A stretch of 46,954 nt of DNA, from the NCBI GenBank assembly GCA_024695505.1, contig JAILIB010000182.1, positions 1 through 46,954 on the forward strand. Direction: 5' to 3'. A program made the translations under genes and the position numbers. Position 1 is the stretch's first letter. Each line of letters begins with the position of its first letter. The DNA comes from Saccharofermentans sp. (GTDB lineage: Bacteria > Bacillota > Clostridia > Saccharofermentanales > Saccharofermentanaceae). Below the pieces are notes generated by a model. It saw only the letters and a list, made by a program, of their open reading frames with translations, was not told the origin of the DNA and ran no database searches. Below, one piece after another: positions 8,901 through 18,687 of the stretch.

Positions 8901-10447
8901 GGATAAGGATGAGGTCTCTTGTCGTCGCAATGAACGAGCGTGCTGAGCTCGAGAACGGCGGCGGTACCGTTGAAAAGCTCTATCCTTCGCCTGACGCGCA
9001 GCCTGATGACGCTCCCTACACGATGAGAAGGGTTGAGTTTACAAAGGAGAACAAGAAGAACCACACCATCCTTGCTCCGCAGATGGCACCGATCCAGTTT
9101 GAGTTCGTGGAAGCAGTTTTCCATAAGCACGGATATAAGCTCAAGCTCTTAAAGCAGGCTACAAGGGAAGATATCGAGTGTGGTCTTAAGTACGTCAATA
9201 ACGACGCATGCTTCCCGACGATAATCGTTATCGGCCAGATGATCAACGCGATCCTCAAGGGCGACATCGATCCTAACAACACGACTCTCGCGATCACGCA
9301 GACGGGCGGCGGCTGCCGTGCTACAAACTATGTCGCGTTCCTCAGAAAAGCTCTGAGGGAAGCAGGATATCCGCAGATCCCCGTTATTACGATATCTGCA
9401 CAAAGATTTGAAAAGAATGAAGGCTTTGAATACACTGCCGGTTTCCTCCTTGATGCGGTCAAGGCTTTGAGTTTGGGCGATATGCTCACGACACTTCTTC
9501 TCCGTGTCAGGCCTTACGAGAAGGTCGAGGGTTCAGCCAACGCGCTCTATTCCTTCATCAACAAGATCGGACGCCGCATGCTCAATCCCAAGGGCGTTTC
9601 TGACGACCTTACCGTACGCTATGACAAGATGATGCCTAACAGCTACTATTCGAAATCTCCTGAGCAGAAGAAAAAGATCAGGGACTGCCTTGCCGATATC
9701 GGCGTTGACATGGAGAACGTTCCCGTCATCACGAAGTACAAGGCATTCATCAAGTATGCCGTTCAGAAGTTTAACGCTCTGCCTCTCAGGGACATTCCGA
9801 GAAAGCCGAGGGTCGGACTTGTAGGCGAGATCCTCGTTAAGTTCCAGCCTGATGCCAATAACAACGCAATAGACGTTATCGAGGCAGAGGGATGCGAAGC
9901 GGTTCTTCCGGGCGTACTGGATTTCTTCCTGTACTGTGCATATAACCCGATCTGGCAGGCTGAAAACCTCGGCAAGAGCAAGAAGACCGGATACATCATG
10001 AAGCAGGGCATCAAGTTCCTCGAGTCTTTGAGAAAGCCGATCAACAGGGAATTCAAGGCTACCGGCGGCAAGTTCATGCTTACCGAGAGGATACAGGAAC
10101 TCGCCGAGAAGTCTTCGTCAGTCTTAAGCTGCGGCAACTCCTGCGGTGAAGGCTGGTTCCTGACTGCCGAGATGATCGAGCTCATCCAGGACGGCGTACC
10201 GAACATCATCTGCGCCCAGCCTTTTGCGTGCCTGCCTAACCATGTTACCGGCAAGGGCATGATCAAGGAGCTCCGCCGTCAGTATCCGAATTCGAACATT
10301 ATTCCGATCGACTACGATCCGGGCGCTTCTGAAGCTAACCAGCTCAACAGGATCAAGCTCATGATCAGCACCGCTCATACGGTGAGAAATAAGGAGATCG
10401 AAGACGCGAAAAGATCCGGAAACGCAACAGTTGTCACGGAGGACTGA
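5978..10447 (+). CDS. fused acyl-CoA dehydratase activase / 2-hydroxyglutaryl-CoA dehydratase-like protein (two BadF/HgdC ATPase domains plus DUF2229-like part), 1489 aa
   Basis: Two activase repeats ('YRLGLDIGSTTIKVVLLD', 'PLFLGLDAGSTTTKAVVINT'; 'NGTCAGGTGAFIDQMA', 'NEACSSGCGSFIQTFA') and C-terminal 'QTGGGCRATNYVAFLRKALREAGYPQIPV'. Confidence 0.9.
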   Translation: MDKFYRLGLDIGSTTIKVVLLDDEKIIHSEYRRHHSDVSGLLNELFEELNEKFPGISVDTVITGSGGLSVANWLGLKFTQEVMAETVAIRKYHPETDVIIELGGEDAKITYMHPVLEQRMNGTCAGGTGAFIDQMASLLQTDADGLNNFAKDYRSLYTIASRCGVFAKSDLQPLINEGAAKEDLAASIYQSVVNQTISGLACGRPIKGNVAFLGGPLYFNSELRNAFERTLAEKVDSFWMPDDAQIYVGLGAALSAEGKNPVKLSDLLEKLKNRDGFVPDIIRIDPIFKNEEDKKAFDERHKKDMIPVLEFKDQKGPLFLGLDAGSTTTKAVVINTRGELVYTYYASNKGNPVMSAVTIMKDIYSKMPSDCYIAYSCVTGYGENIIRAALNIDLGEIETMAHFQSAKFFCPDVDFIIDIGGQDMKCMKIRNGVIDSIMLNEACSSGCGSFIQTFAETLGLTTPQFAAAALESRKPVDLGTRCTVFMNSKVKQAQKEGASVGDISAGLSYSVVRNALYKVIKIRDTEQLGKNIVVQGGTFLNDAILRCFELVSNREVIRPNVAGLMGAFGAALIAQKRSKDGSVSKVLGRDDLDSFSMETENTQCPGCTNHCRLTIATFSNGRKFVSGNRCERGEDIALDKDPGLQKEKIPNLFNYKYNRTFRYQPLKLEDAPRGEIGIPRVLNQYENYPFWFTVLTKLGFRVLVSARSSHKLYEEGMETIPSESVCYPAKLAHGHIENLISRGIKTIFYPDVPYENLENRGSNNHYNCPIVCSYPEVIRNNVENLKEKEIRYLNPFMPLDNLDCVAEQLVKIFDYTAVSLKEAKAAVEAGAEEYFNFKEDIRNKGVEILKEMEEKGMKGVVLAGRPYHIDPEINHGIPEMINSLGLAVLTEDAVARPGRLKRPIRVIDQWMYHTRLYEAAAYVITRPDLELVQLTSFGCGLDAVTSDQVQEILESSGKLYTLLKIDEVSNLGAARIRMRSLVVAMNERAELENGGGTVEKLYPSPDAQPDDAPYTMRRVEFTKENKKNHTILAPQMAPIQFEFVEAVFHKHGYKLKLLKQATREDIECGLKYVNNDACFPTIIVIGQMINAILKGDIDPNNTTLAITQTGGGCRATNYVAFLRKALREAGYPQIPVITISAQRFEKNEGFEYTAGFLLDAVKALSLGDMLTTLLLRVRPYEKVEGSANALYSFINKIGRRMLNPKGVSDDLTVRYDKMMPNSYYSKSPEQKKKIRDCLADIGVDMENVPVITKYKAFIKYAVQKFNALPLRDIPRKPRVGLVGEILVKFQPDANNNAIDVIEAEGCEAVLPGVLDFFLYCAYNPIWQAENLGKSKKTGYIMKQGIKFLESLRKPINREFKATGGKFMLTERIQELAEKSSSVLSCGNSCGEGWFLTAEMIELIQDGVPNIICAQPFACLPNHVTGKGMIKELRRQYPNSNIIPIDYDPGASEANQLNRIKLMISTAHTVRNKEIEDAKRSGNATVVTED

Positions 10448-10449
10448 TA

Positions 10450-13149
10450 ATGGCCAGACTGCTCCTTGTTGACGGTAACTCGATAATCAACCGTGCGTAC
10501 TATGCCGTTATCGGCCGTGCGCCCATGACCGCGCCTGACGGAACTCCGACAGGTGCAGTAAACGGGTTCTTCAATTCCATCCTCGGAGTGATCGGTGAGT
10601 ACAAGCCTGACAACATCTGCGTGCTCTTCGACAGAAGAGAGCCCACTTTCAGACACAAGATGAGCGCTGAGTACAAGGCAAACCGCAAGGGAATGCCTGA
10701 CGACTTGGCGGCCCAGATGCCTGTCGTAAAAGAGATCCTCGATCTCTGGGGCGTATCAAGGATGGAACTCGCGGGATATGAAGCAGACGACCTGATCGGA
10801 ACGCTCTCAAAGATGGGCGAGAACGAAGGCATGGATGTCTTCATCTTCAGCGGCGATCACGACGATTTCCAGTTGATATCCGACAAGGTTTCCGTAGTAA
10901 TGCCGCAGTCGGGCAAGGACAAAGACCCGAGAGTGCTTTTCGACAGGGAAAGATTTGAGACCACTTACGGCGTAAAGCCTGAAGTCTTCGTTCAGGTAAA
11001 GGCTCTGATGGGCGATAACTCGGACAACATCAAGGGAGTTGAGAAAGTAGGCGAGAAGACCGCTTTCAAGCTTATAGCAGATTACGGTTCGTGTGATGGT
11101 GTAATGGCAAATGCAGACAAGCTTTCACCTGCTCTGAGCGCGAGGATCTCCGCAGCTGGTGACCTTCTTGCGATGAACATTAAGCTCTGTACTATAGACA
11201 GGGATGCTCCCGTACCGTTTGGCCTTGATAAGACAGCGTTTGCAGGCACTCCCGAAGATTCACAGGCGCTGTATAACAGGCTTTCTGCGCTGTCCCTTAA
11301 GATGCTCATTAAAAAGCTCGGCTTAGGCGGCATGCAAAGAAGCGAGGCAGCTGCTCCCGCACAGGAAATGGATGAGGCTTCCAAGGTTGTAATGGATAAG
11401 CTGGGAAGCCTTCTGAATGACGGATTTGAAGTCGTTATGGGAAATTGCGAACTTCCCAAGGGAGAACTTGCAGCCGGTGTTGATTTCGTCACGACGTCAA
11501 ACGGCAAATATGTGCTCCTGCTTGATTTTGATAATGCAAAACTCTTCTGCATGACAGAAGACGAGGCACAGAAGGTTTTCTCAAAGGGAAACATAATCCC
11601 CGCGGCATATGGTTACAAGGACAGATCAAAGCAGATCGACAAACCTCTTGCTGCTGTCAGATCCGTTTTCGATATCGAGATATGCGGATATGTAATGAAT
11701 CTCATTGAAGGCAAATCTGACCTTGAGAGGCTCTACGAATATACGACCGGATCGCTCTATCCCGTAGTTGAGGAAAAAGCAAAGGCAGTTCAGCTTTCTC
11801 TGTTTGATGAGCTTTCCTCAACGGTTAATGATGAGGAAGAACTCAAAAAGGAAGGCAGACGACTCTGCTGCATTACGGCAGTGGCAAAGATACTTTCGCA
11901 TAAGCTCGAAAGCGAGGAGAAGATAAGCAGGCTCCTCTACGATATCGAGTTCCCGCTTGTGATCACTCTTGACAGGATCGAGCGCGCGGGTATGCACGTA
12001 TCACGTGAAAGACTTGACGCTCTCCATGCTGAATATACTAACAGGCTTGAAGACATTGAGGCTCGTATATTTGACCTGACCGGCGTACATTTCAACATCA
12101 ATTCGCCGAAGCAGTTGGGCGATGTCCTCTACGGCGAGAAAGGCCTTAACCTGCCTCACGGCAAGAAAGGCAAGAACGGTGCTTATTCAACCGGCATAGA
12201 CGAACTCAACCGTCTCAGGGAATACCATCCGGTGATCGAAGAGATAATCAAGTACAGAGAACTCTCTAAACTTGATTCCACATATGCAGCGGGTCTTGTC
12301 CGTTCCATCAGGAACGACGGGCGCATCCATACGACCTTTACGCAGGCTATGACAAATACCGGAAGGCTTTCTTCCACCGAACCGAACCTTCAGAACATTC
12401 CGATTCGTTCCGATGAGGGATCGAGGCTCAGGGAAGCATTTACGGCCTCTGAAGGCTGTGTGCTGGTCGATGCGGACTATTCGCAGATCGAACTCAGGCT
12501 TTTGGCGTCGCTCTCAAAAGACGAGATAATGTGCTCTGCCTTTAACGAGGGCGAAGACATACACAGAAGGACCGCAGCAAAGGTATTCGGTGTTAACGAG
12601 GATGCCGTTACTCACAAGATGCGTTCCATCGCAAAGACGGTCAACTTCAGTATCATATACGGTATTTCCGATTACGGCCTTGCTACAGACCTTGGCATCG
12701 GATACAAAGAAGCGGCTACTCTTATCAAGGAATACGAGAACCAGTTCCCGGGCATCATGAAATACCTTAACGGTCTTAAGGAGAATGGTGAAAAGAACGG
12801 TTATGTTGAGACTGAGTTCGGAAGAAAGAGGATCCTCACTGAGCTAAAGAGTCAGAACAGGAATGTCAGGAACTTCGGCTTCAGGGCTGCGATGAACACT
12901 CCTATCCAGGGTACTGCCGCTGACATAATCAAGATCGCGATGAATAAGGTTAATGAGGCTCTTGAAAAAGAACTTCCCGATGCAAAGCTCGTAATGCAGG
13001 TGCACGACGAACTCATCGTCGAGTGTTCCGAAAAGGATGCCGAAAAGGCAGCAGAGATTCTTAAAAGAGAGATGGAGGCAGCGGCAACTCTTTCAGTACC
13101 GCTCGTTGCCGAAGTCGGAACGGGAAAGGACTGGCTTAGCGCTAAATAA
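10450..13149 (+). CDS. polA: DNA polymerase I
   Basis: N-terminal 5' nuclease 'LLVDGNSIINRAYYA'; polymerase motifs 'DADYSQIELRLLASLS', 'RSIAKTVNFSIIYGISDYGLA', 'MQVHDELIVE'. Confidence 0.95.
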   Translation: MARLLLVDGNSIINRAYYAVIGRAPMTAPDGTPTGAVNGFFNSILGVIGEYKPDNICVLFDRREPTFRHKMSAEYKANRKGMPDDLAAQMPVVKEILDLWGVSRMELAGYEADDLIGTLSKMGENEGMDVFIFSGDHDDFQLISDKVSVVMPQSGKDKDPRVLFDRERFETTYGVKPEVFVQVKALMGDNSDNIKGVEKVGEKTAFKLIADYGSCDGVMANADKLSPALSARISAAGDLLAMNIKLCTIDRDAPVPFGLDKTAFAGTPEDSQALYNRLSALSLKMLIKKLGLGGMQRSEAAAPAQEMDEASKVVMDKLGSLLNDGFEVVMGNCELPKGELAAGVDFVTTSNGKYVLLLDFDNAKLFCMTEDEAQKVFSKGNIIPAAYGYKDRSKQIDKPLAAVRSVFDIEICGYVMNLIEGKSDLERLYEYTTGSLYPVVEEKAKAVQLSLFDELSSTVNDEEELKKEGRRLCCITAVAKILSHKLESEEKISRLLYDIEFPLVITLDRIERAGMHVSRERLDALHAEYTNRLEDIEARIFDLTGVHFNINSPKQLGDVLYGEKGLNLPHGKKGKNGAYSTGIDELNRLREYHPVIEEIIKYRELSKLDSTYAAGLVRSIRNDGRIHTTFTQAMTNTGRLSSTEPNLQNIPIRSDEGSRLREAFTASEGCVLVDADYSQIELRLLASLSKDEIMCSAFNEGEDIHRRTAAKVFGVNEDAVTHKMRSIAKTVNFSIIYGISDYGLATDLGIGYKEAATLIKEYENQFPGIMKYLNGLKENGEKNGYVETEFGRKRILTELKSQNRNVRNFGFRAAMNTPIQGTAADIIKIAMNKVNEALEKELPDAKLVMQVHDELIVECSEKDAEKAAEILKREMEAAATLSVPLVAEVGTGKDWLSAK

Positions 13150-13754
13150 TGTTTGTATTAGGAATAACAGGCGGAATAGGAAGCGGAAAGAGCACCGTCA
13201 GCGGGATACTCAGAGAAAAGGGCCTTTTGGTCCTTGACGCTGACGAGATATCCAGGAACGTCACGGAACCCGGCGGAAAGGCCATTCCCGCGATAGCGGA
13301 AAAGTTCGGCGCAAGGGCCGTAAACGCCTCAGGCGTAATGAACCGCAAGGCCGTATCTTCGATCGTTTTTTCTGATAAGAAGAAGCTCGACGAATTGAGC
13401 TCTATCGTGCATCAGTATGTTTTTGAGGAAATGGAAGACCGTCTGGAGAAGGAGAGGGAGAAGGGTACAAAGTGCGTTGTCCTGGACGTTCCTATCCCGG
13501 TCAGAAAATTTACCGACATGTGCGATCAGATCTGGGTAGTTACCTGTGATGACGAAGTCAGGCTTGCAAGGCTCGCAAAGCGCGGCCTTGACAAGGACGA
13601 AGCAAAACGCAGGATCGACATGCAGATGACTGATGACGAATACTGTTCTTTAGGCGATTTCTCGATAGATAATTCGTGGGATATGGACAGCCTTAACGAC
13701 AAGGTCAACACTCTCATCAGGGACCAGCTTCATTCCAGGGGGATCAGGATATGA
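13149..13754 (+). CDS. coaE: dephospho-CoA kinase
   Basis: 'VLGITGGIGSGKSTVSGILREKG', 'DADEISRNVTEPGG'. ATG overlaps the polA stop (TAATG). Confidence 0.93.
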   Translation: MFVLGITGGIGSGKSTVSGILREKGLLVLDADEISRNVTEPGGKAIPAIAEKFGARAVNASGVMNRKAVSSIVFSDKKKLDELSSIVHQYVFEEMEDRLEKEREKGTKCVVLDVPIPVRKFTDMCDQIWVVTCDDEVRLARLAKRGLDKDEAKRRIDMQMTDDEYCSLGDFSIDNSWDMDSLNDKVNTLIRDQLHSRGIRI

Positions 13755-14089
13755 ACACGGGAGCCGTGATCACAGCATCTTGCTTTACCTTATTCTCAGT
13801 AGTGATACTGATATGCCTGATCTTTTCCAAAAAGCCTTTGTTTTCGGGAAACCTCAAGAACTATTTCAGGGCGGTTTCCGCGGTCTATATTTCCGGCACG
13901 GTGCTTATCCTGTTTTTGGCTTTCGCGCTCAAAGGTGTTCCGATGGTATTTATCCTGATATCGGAATTTCTTATACTTACCGTGTTTATAGTCACTTTTG
14001 TGTTAGCAATAAGACTATCCAAGATACTTTCCGAGAATGCTTCAAAGAAGGCTGAAGAACCCGTAAGGGAAGAGGTTTCCGATGAATAA
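13751..14089 (+). CDS. small membrane protein, unknown function
   Basis: ORF with hydrophobic segments, translationally coupled to coaE and the next ORF by short overlaps. Confidence 0.65.
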   Translation: MNTGAVITASCFTLFSVVILICLIFSKKPLFSGNLKNYFRAVSAVYISGTVLILFLAFALKGVPMVFILISEFLILTVFIVTFVLAIRLSKILSENASKKAEEPVREEVSDE

Positions 14090-14630
14090 GCACATAGCAA
14101 GGGTACCCCGGTACATCAGCGGCTTCCTGACAGCTCTGGCGGGAGTGTTTTTCATATTGTTCCCGGAAACTGTCTCCGGTGTGCTTGGCGTGCTCTGGGG
14201 CATTGTTCTCGTCGTGGCCGGTATCGCCGGTGCGGTGGATTATGTGATATCCATCAAGCAGTTCAAGGAAGAGAACTACGGCACTGCCGCAGGTGCTGAG
14301 ATCGTTCTGGTCTATTCGATTATCATCGCCATTCTGGGAATAATATTCGTATTAAGGCCGAACCTCGTCATGCAGTTGCTCTCTTTCATTGTAGGTGTGT
14401 TCTTCATTATCGACGGCATAGTAAAATTCAGGCACGGTACGCTCGTGCCTGATACAAAAGATCCTATGTGGTATGTGATGCTGCTTCTCTCGGTGGCTCT
14501 CGTCGTTGCCGGAATAGCTCTGCTTATCAACCCGTTCAACGGTACCATGACGGTCATCCGTTTTTCCGGTGTTGCATTCATTATCAGCGGTATCGAGAGT
14601 ATCGCCGAAGAATCCTGGAAAAAGAGATAA
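14082..14630 (+). CDS. HdeD/DUF308-like membrane protein
   Basis: Repeated hydrophobic 'GxLxILxPxxxxxxL/IxxIxGI' pattern over most of the protein. Confidence 0.7.
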   Translation: MNKHIARVPRYISGFLTALAGVFFILFPETVSGVLGVLWGIVLVVAGIAGAVDYVISIKQFKEENYGTAAGAEIVLVYSIIIAILGIIFVLRPNLVMQLLSFIVGVFFIIDGIVKFRHGTLVPDTKDPMWYVMLLLSVALVVAGIALLINPFNGTMTVIRFSGVAFIISGIESIAEESWKKR

Positions 14631-14635
14631 GCTTT

Positions 14636-15727
14636 TTATACGTTGAATCTGAAGACTACTACGTCTCCGTCGTTCATGACGTATTCCTTGCCTTCTGATC
14701 TTACAAGACCCTTTTCCTTAGCAGCGTTATAAGAACCGCATGCCATGAGGTCGTCATAAGCGACGACTTCCGCGCGGATGAAACCTCTTTCAAAGTCTGA
14801 GTGGATCTTTCCTGCAGCCTGCGGAGCCTTGGTGCCTCTCTTGATCGTCCATGCGCGGACTTCCTTGGGACCTGCCGTAAGGAAGGAGATGAGGCCTAAG
14901 AGCGTATATGAAGCCTGGATCATCTTATCAAGGCCTGCGCTTTCGATTCCGAGGTCATCAAGGAATACCTGGCGGTCTTCAGGATCGAGCTGGCCCAGTT
15001 CTTCCTCAATCTTTGCGGATATGACTACAACGCCCGAGCCTTCCTTCTTGGCGATCTCTTCGACCGTATGAACGTATGAGATGTCAGGGTTCTTGATGTC
15101 ATCTTCAGCGATGTTTGCGCAGTAGAGGACAGGCTTCATGGAGATGAGCTGGAGGTCACCCGTGAATTCAAGTTCGTCATCAGTGAACTCGATCGATCTT
15201 GCGCTCTTGCCCTCTGCAAGTGCGGCAACGATCTTTTCATAGCAGGCGAGCTCGATCTGCATCTTCTTGTCGCCGCCACGGAGCATCTTCTTTGTCCTTT
15301 CGACTCTCTTTTCCATGATCTCCAGGTCGGAGAGGATAAGCTCGATGTCGATCGTTTCAATGTCTCTTGCGGGATCCGCATTTCCGTTGACGTGAACGAC
15401 GTTGGGATCGTCAAAGCATCTTACGACGTGAACGATAGCGTCACACTCTCTGATGTTAGAAAGGAACTTGTTGCCAAGGCCTTCACCTTTGGAAGCGCCT
15501 GCAACGAGACCCGCGATGTCAACGAATTCAACAACTGCGGGAGTGTATTTTTCAGGGTTATATATCTCGGCGAGCTTGTCGAGTCTTTCATCAGGGACTG
15601 CGACTACGCCCACGTTCGGTTCAATGGTGCAGAAGGGATAATTTGCGGCTTCAGCGCCTGCTCTTGTGATTGCGTTGAATAAAGTGCTCTTTCCTACGTT
15701 CGGAAGGCCGACGATTCCCAATTTCAT
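14636..15727 (-). CDS. ychF: redox-regulated ATPase YchF (Obg family)
   Basis: '[42 protein letters not shown]', TGS-like C-terminus '[13 protein letters not shown]'. Confidence 0.96.
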   Translation of the reverse strand: MKLGIVGLPNVGKSTLFNAITRAGAEAANYPFCTIEPNVGVVAVPDERLDKLAEIYNPEKYTPAVVEFVDIAGLVAGASKGEGLGNKFLSNIRECDAIVHVVRCFDDPNVVHVNGNADPARDIETIDIELILSDLEIMEKRVERTKKMLRGGDKKMQIELACYEKIVAALAEGKSARSIEFTDDELEFTGDLQLISMKPVLYCANIAEDDIKNPDISYVHTVEEIAKKEGSGVVVISAKIEEELGQLDPEDRQVFLDDLGIESAGLDKMIQASYTLLGLISFLTAGPKEVRAWTIKRGTKAPQAAGKIHSDFERGFIRAEVVAYDDLMACGSYNAAKEKGLVRSEGKEYVMNDGDVVVFRFNV

Positions 15728-15779
15728 ATATAGGTACCTCTTTTTAATTTATACCCGAGCATTATATCACACTTGCTTT

Positions 15780-15805
15780 GTCGGTTTTTGTCGGTTTTTG
15801 TCGGG
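15780..15805. repeat. short tandem repeat (GTCGGTTTTT)2-GTCGG
   Basis: Read directly: tttg tcggtttttg tcggtttttg tcggg in the ychF/comM divergent intergenic region. Confidence 0.8.
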
Positions 15806-15860
15806 TAATTCGGGCCTTTTGGCGTCGTATTCTAAACGAGTATCACAAAGGAGGTCCGTT

Positions 15861-17384
15861 ATGTCTTCTAAACCGTCTGTTGCAAGGATCTATTCCGGCT
15901 TTGCCAGGGGAACTGACTGCGTTATTTCTGAGCTTGAAGTTTCTGTAACACCGGGGATCCCCACATTCTCTGTCATTGGCCTTTGCGATTCATCGATAAG
16001 GGAATCGCACGGAAGGATAATGTCTGCTTTAAGATCGTCCGGATTTTCCATGCCCAAAGGCCATGTGACGATCAGCATCAGTCCCGCTTACATGAAGAAA
16101 TCCGGTTCGGGTTTTGATCTCGCGATGGCTGTCGGTATACTCTTTGCTTCAGGGCAGATCCCGTATAAGTCTGACCGTAAGACTTATGCGGAAGGCGAGC
16201 TCAGCCTTGACGGAAGCGTGAAAGGAACCCCCGGTGCGGCATTAAGGCTTAATAAGGCGGGAAGCGAAGGTTTCCAATATGTCCTTATACCGGAAGATGA
16301 AAGAAACAGCGCCCGGTGCACTGGATTTGAAGGACGTTGTGTAAAAGACCTGGCTGAAGCCTGCTCTGTTTTTGGTTTAGCCGGATATGTACCTGAACGG
16401 TTTTCGCTGGATAAAGGATCTGAGAGCGGGGAATTAAAGACAGACATTTCAATGCTCAAAGGCCAGGAGAAGACCAAAAGAGCGATCATTCTGTCTGCCG
16501 CGGGATTCCATAACATGCTTCTCATGGGGAGCCCCGGATCGGGTAAGACCATGGCCGCAAAGATCCTGTCCGGAATCCTTCCGCCGCTGGATAAAGGCGA
16601 GACAGGCGAAGTATATGCACTATATGAAGCGCTTGAAGGACCCGCTGCAAAGCTTAGTTCTGACAGACCCGTAAGGTGTATCAGTCCGGATATAACGCCC
16701 GGAAAACTCTTGGGAAATGCAATGAGCATGACTCCGGGAGAGATGGCACTGGCAAATCACGGAATTCTTTTTGCAGACGAGATAATGGAATTCCCGTCAC
16801 AGGTCCTGGACCTGATGAGAAAGCCTCTTGAAGAGCGTGAAGTCAGGCTCTTCAGGAACGGGATAACTTACACCTATTCTGCGGACCTGATATTTGTCGG
16901 TGCAGGGAACCCCTGTAAATGCGGGATGTTCTATGAGCCGGGATCAAGGTGCAGGTGTTCGGCCGGCACAAGGAAGCGGTATCTTACGAGACTTTCCGGG
17001 CCTTTTCTTGAGCGGATAGACATCTTCAGCGAAATGCGGTCGATCGGAAAAGATGATTTGGCGCTGATGTATGCTGACAAAGGTTCGGCAGAGAGTCCTG
17101 CGGTAAAAGAAAAGGTCGAAAGATGCTGGAAGATCCAGAACAGCCGTTACGGCGGAAAGATCTTTAATTCGAGCGTCAACCCTGCAGATCTTGCAGATGC
17201 AATGGAACTTTCGAAGGACATTCTCTCTTACTGTTCCGAACTGGCTTCAAAGGGACTGTTTTCAGCGAGGGGATATCAGAAGACGCTGCGCCTTGCCAGG
17301 ACCATTGCCGATTATGAAGGGCGAGCAGACGTAACCAGAGCGGACGTCTCTGAAGCGGCAGTCTTCAGGGCACACGAATTGTAA
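15861..17384 (+). CDS. comM: YifB/ComM family Mg-chelatase-like AAA ATPase
   Basis: 'MLLMGSPGSGKTMAAKILSGILPPL', 'GILFADEIMEFPSQVLDLMRKPLEE', 'VGAGNPCKCGMF', 'RLSGPFLERIDI'. ATG 15861 has the RBS AAAGGAGG; the longer ORF start at 15666 overlaps ychF. Confidence 0.9.
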   Translation: MSSKPSVARIYSGFARGTDCVISELEVSVTPGIPTFSVIGLCDSSIRESHGRIMSALRSSGFSMPKGHVTISISPAYMKKSGSGFDLAMAVGILFASGQIPYKSDRKTYAEGELSLDGSVKGTPGAALRLNKAGSEGFQYVLIPEDERNSARCTGFEGRCVKDLAEACSVFGLAGYVPERFSLDKGSESGELKTDISMLKGQEKTKRAIILSAAGFHNMLLMGSPGSGKTMAAKILSGILPPLDKGETGEVYALYEALEGPAAKLSSDRPVRCISPDITPGKLLGNAMSMTPGEMALANHGILFADEIMEFPSQVLDLMRKPLEEREVRLFRNGITYTYSADLIFVGAGNPCKCGMFYEPGSRCRCSAGTRKRYLTRLSGPFLERIDIFSEMRSIGKDDLALMYADKGSAESPAVKEKVERCWKIQNSRYGGKIFNSSVNPADLADAMELSKDILSYCSELASKGLFSARGYQKTLRLARTIADYEGRADVTRADVSEAAVFRAHEL

Positions 17385-17395
17385 GGAGAAACGGT

Positions 17396-18640
17396 ATGGA
17401 TTACAAAGACGGCGAGATGAGGGATTTTTACTATACGGCAGTGCTGATGAACACGCAGGTTGATTACCGCGTGATACGCGAACTTTTTGAAAGAGGTGAC
17501 ATAGAAACGCACAGGGACCTGTATGGACTTGCCAAGATGCCGTCCTCAAAGATCAAGGAACTGCTCCTTAGTCCGCAAAGCGAGAGAAAGGTCAGAGACT
17601 GGATGGAATCCAAAGGCAAAGTCGAAGCGGCATGCGGAGAATACATGCAGCTTGGCAGACAATACGGAATAAAAGTCGTTTCTTCGCTGAACAGGATCTA
17701 TCCTGTTAATTTCAGGCTTCAGACAGGAATGCCGAAGGTCCTTTACTGCAGGGGAAGAACGGAACTTTTGAACCAGTGCTCAAACCAAGGTTCGGTTGCG
17801 GTAGTGGGATCAAGAAACGCCAGCGGTTATGCTCTGTATGCAACCGAACGGTTCAGCAGCGAGTTTTCTTCAAAAGGTATAACTATCGTTTCGGGAATGG
17901 CCCTGGGAGTTGACAGGAAGGCTCACGAAGCGGCGCTTCAGGGGAGCGGCAACACGATCGCGATCCTAGCCGGAGGACCTGACAACGTATATCCACCTGA
18001 AAACGCCGAACTTTATAAGCAGATAGTGAGTAAAGGCCTGGTGATCTCAGAAATGCCGCCCGGCCAGCAGCCTTTGAGACAGTACTTTCCTTCAAGGAAC
18101 AGGCTGATAGCAGGTTTATCTGACTGCACCCTGGTAATGGAGGCGGGAGCATATTCGGGAACTCTTCATACGGCTTCTTTTGCCGCCGTACAGGGAAAGG
18201 AAGTATTCGTCCTTCCGAATAATATCTATTTTGCGAATGCCGAAGGAGGTCTGAAACTTCTGGAAGACGGCTGCTGCGTGCTCTATTCTTCCGACAACGT
18301 GATCGATTCAGTGTCACAGGCCATTGTGAGAAGAAGGCTTGAATACCCTGACCTGATGGAGTCCGAAGAATCGGGCGGTAAAAGGACTGTCCCTGAAGCA
18401 TCAAACCGTGAGAAGCTGGACATTATCAGGCTGAAAGCCGACAAAAACCCTGATGACGTATCAGATGAGGAATGGGAGGCGCTTATCGAGGACGAACTGA
18501 CCGTAAAGTCATTGGACATAGACAGTCTCTGCAATTCTCTTTGTCTCCCTTTTTACAGGATAACAGACCTTTTGATACGCCTTCAGATGTCCGGAAGGGT
18601 TGTCCTCGAAAACGGAAAATATGCGTTGACATTTCGATAG
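17396..18640 (+). CDS. dprA: DNA-processing protein DprA (Smf)
   Basis: 'VAVVGSRNASGYALYATERFSSEFSSKGITIVSGMALGVDRKAHEAAL', 'VISEMPPGQQPLRQYFPSRNRLIAGLS'. Confidence 0.93.
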   Translation: MDYKDGEMRDFYYTAVLMNTQVDYRVIRELFERGDIETHRDLYGLAKMPSSKIKELLLSPQSERKVRDWMESKGKVEAACGEYMQLGRQYGIKVVSSLNRIYPVNFRLQTGMPKVLYCRGRTELLNQCSNQGSVAVVGSRNASGYALYATERFSSEFSSKGITIVSGMALGVDRKAHEAALQGSGNTIAILAGGPDNVYPPENAELYKQIVSKGLVISEMPPGQQPLRQYFPSRNRLIAGLSDCTLVMEAGAYSGTLHTASFAAVQGKEVFVLPNNIYFANAEGGLKLLEDGCCVLYSSDNVIDSVSQAIVRRRLEYPDLMESEESGGKRTVPEASNREKLDIIRLKADKNPDDVSDEEWEALIEDELTVKSLDIDSLCNSLCLPFYRITDLLIRLQMSGRVVLENGKYALTFR

Positions 18641-18687
18641 CTTTGTATAATGATGAATATATTTATTTATTATATAGGAAGTGCGAA

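Noticed and set aside
9763-10266. 167-aa minus-strand ORF inside the activase gene
   Set aside because: Antisense shadow ORF with atypical composition.
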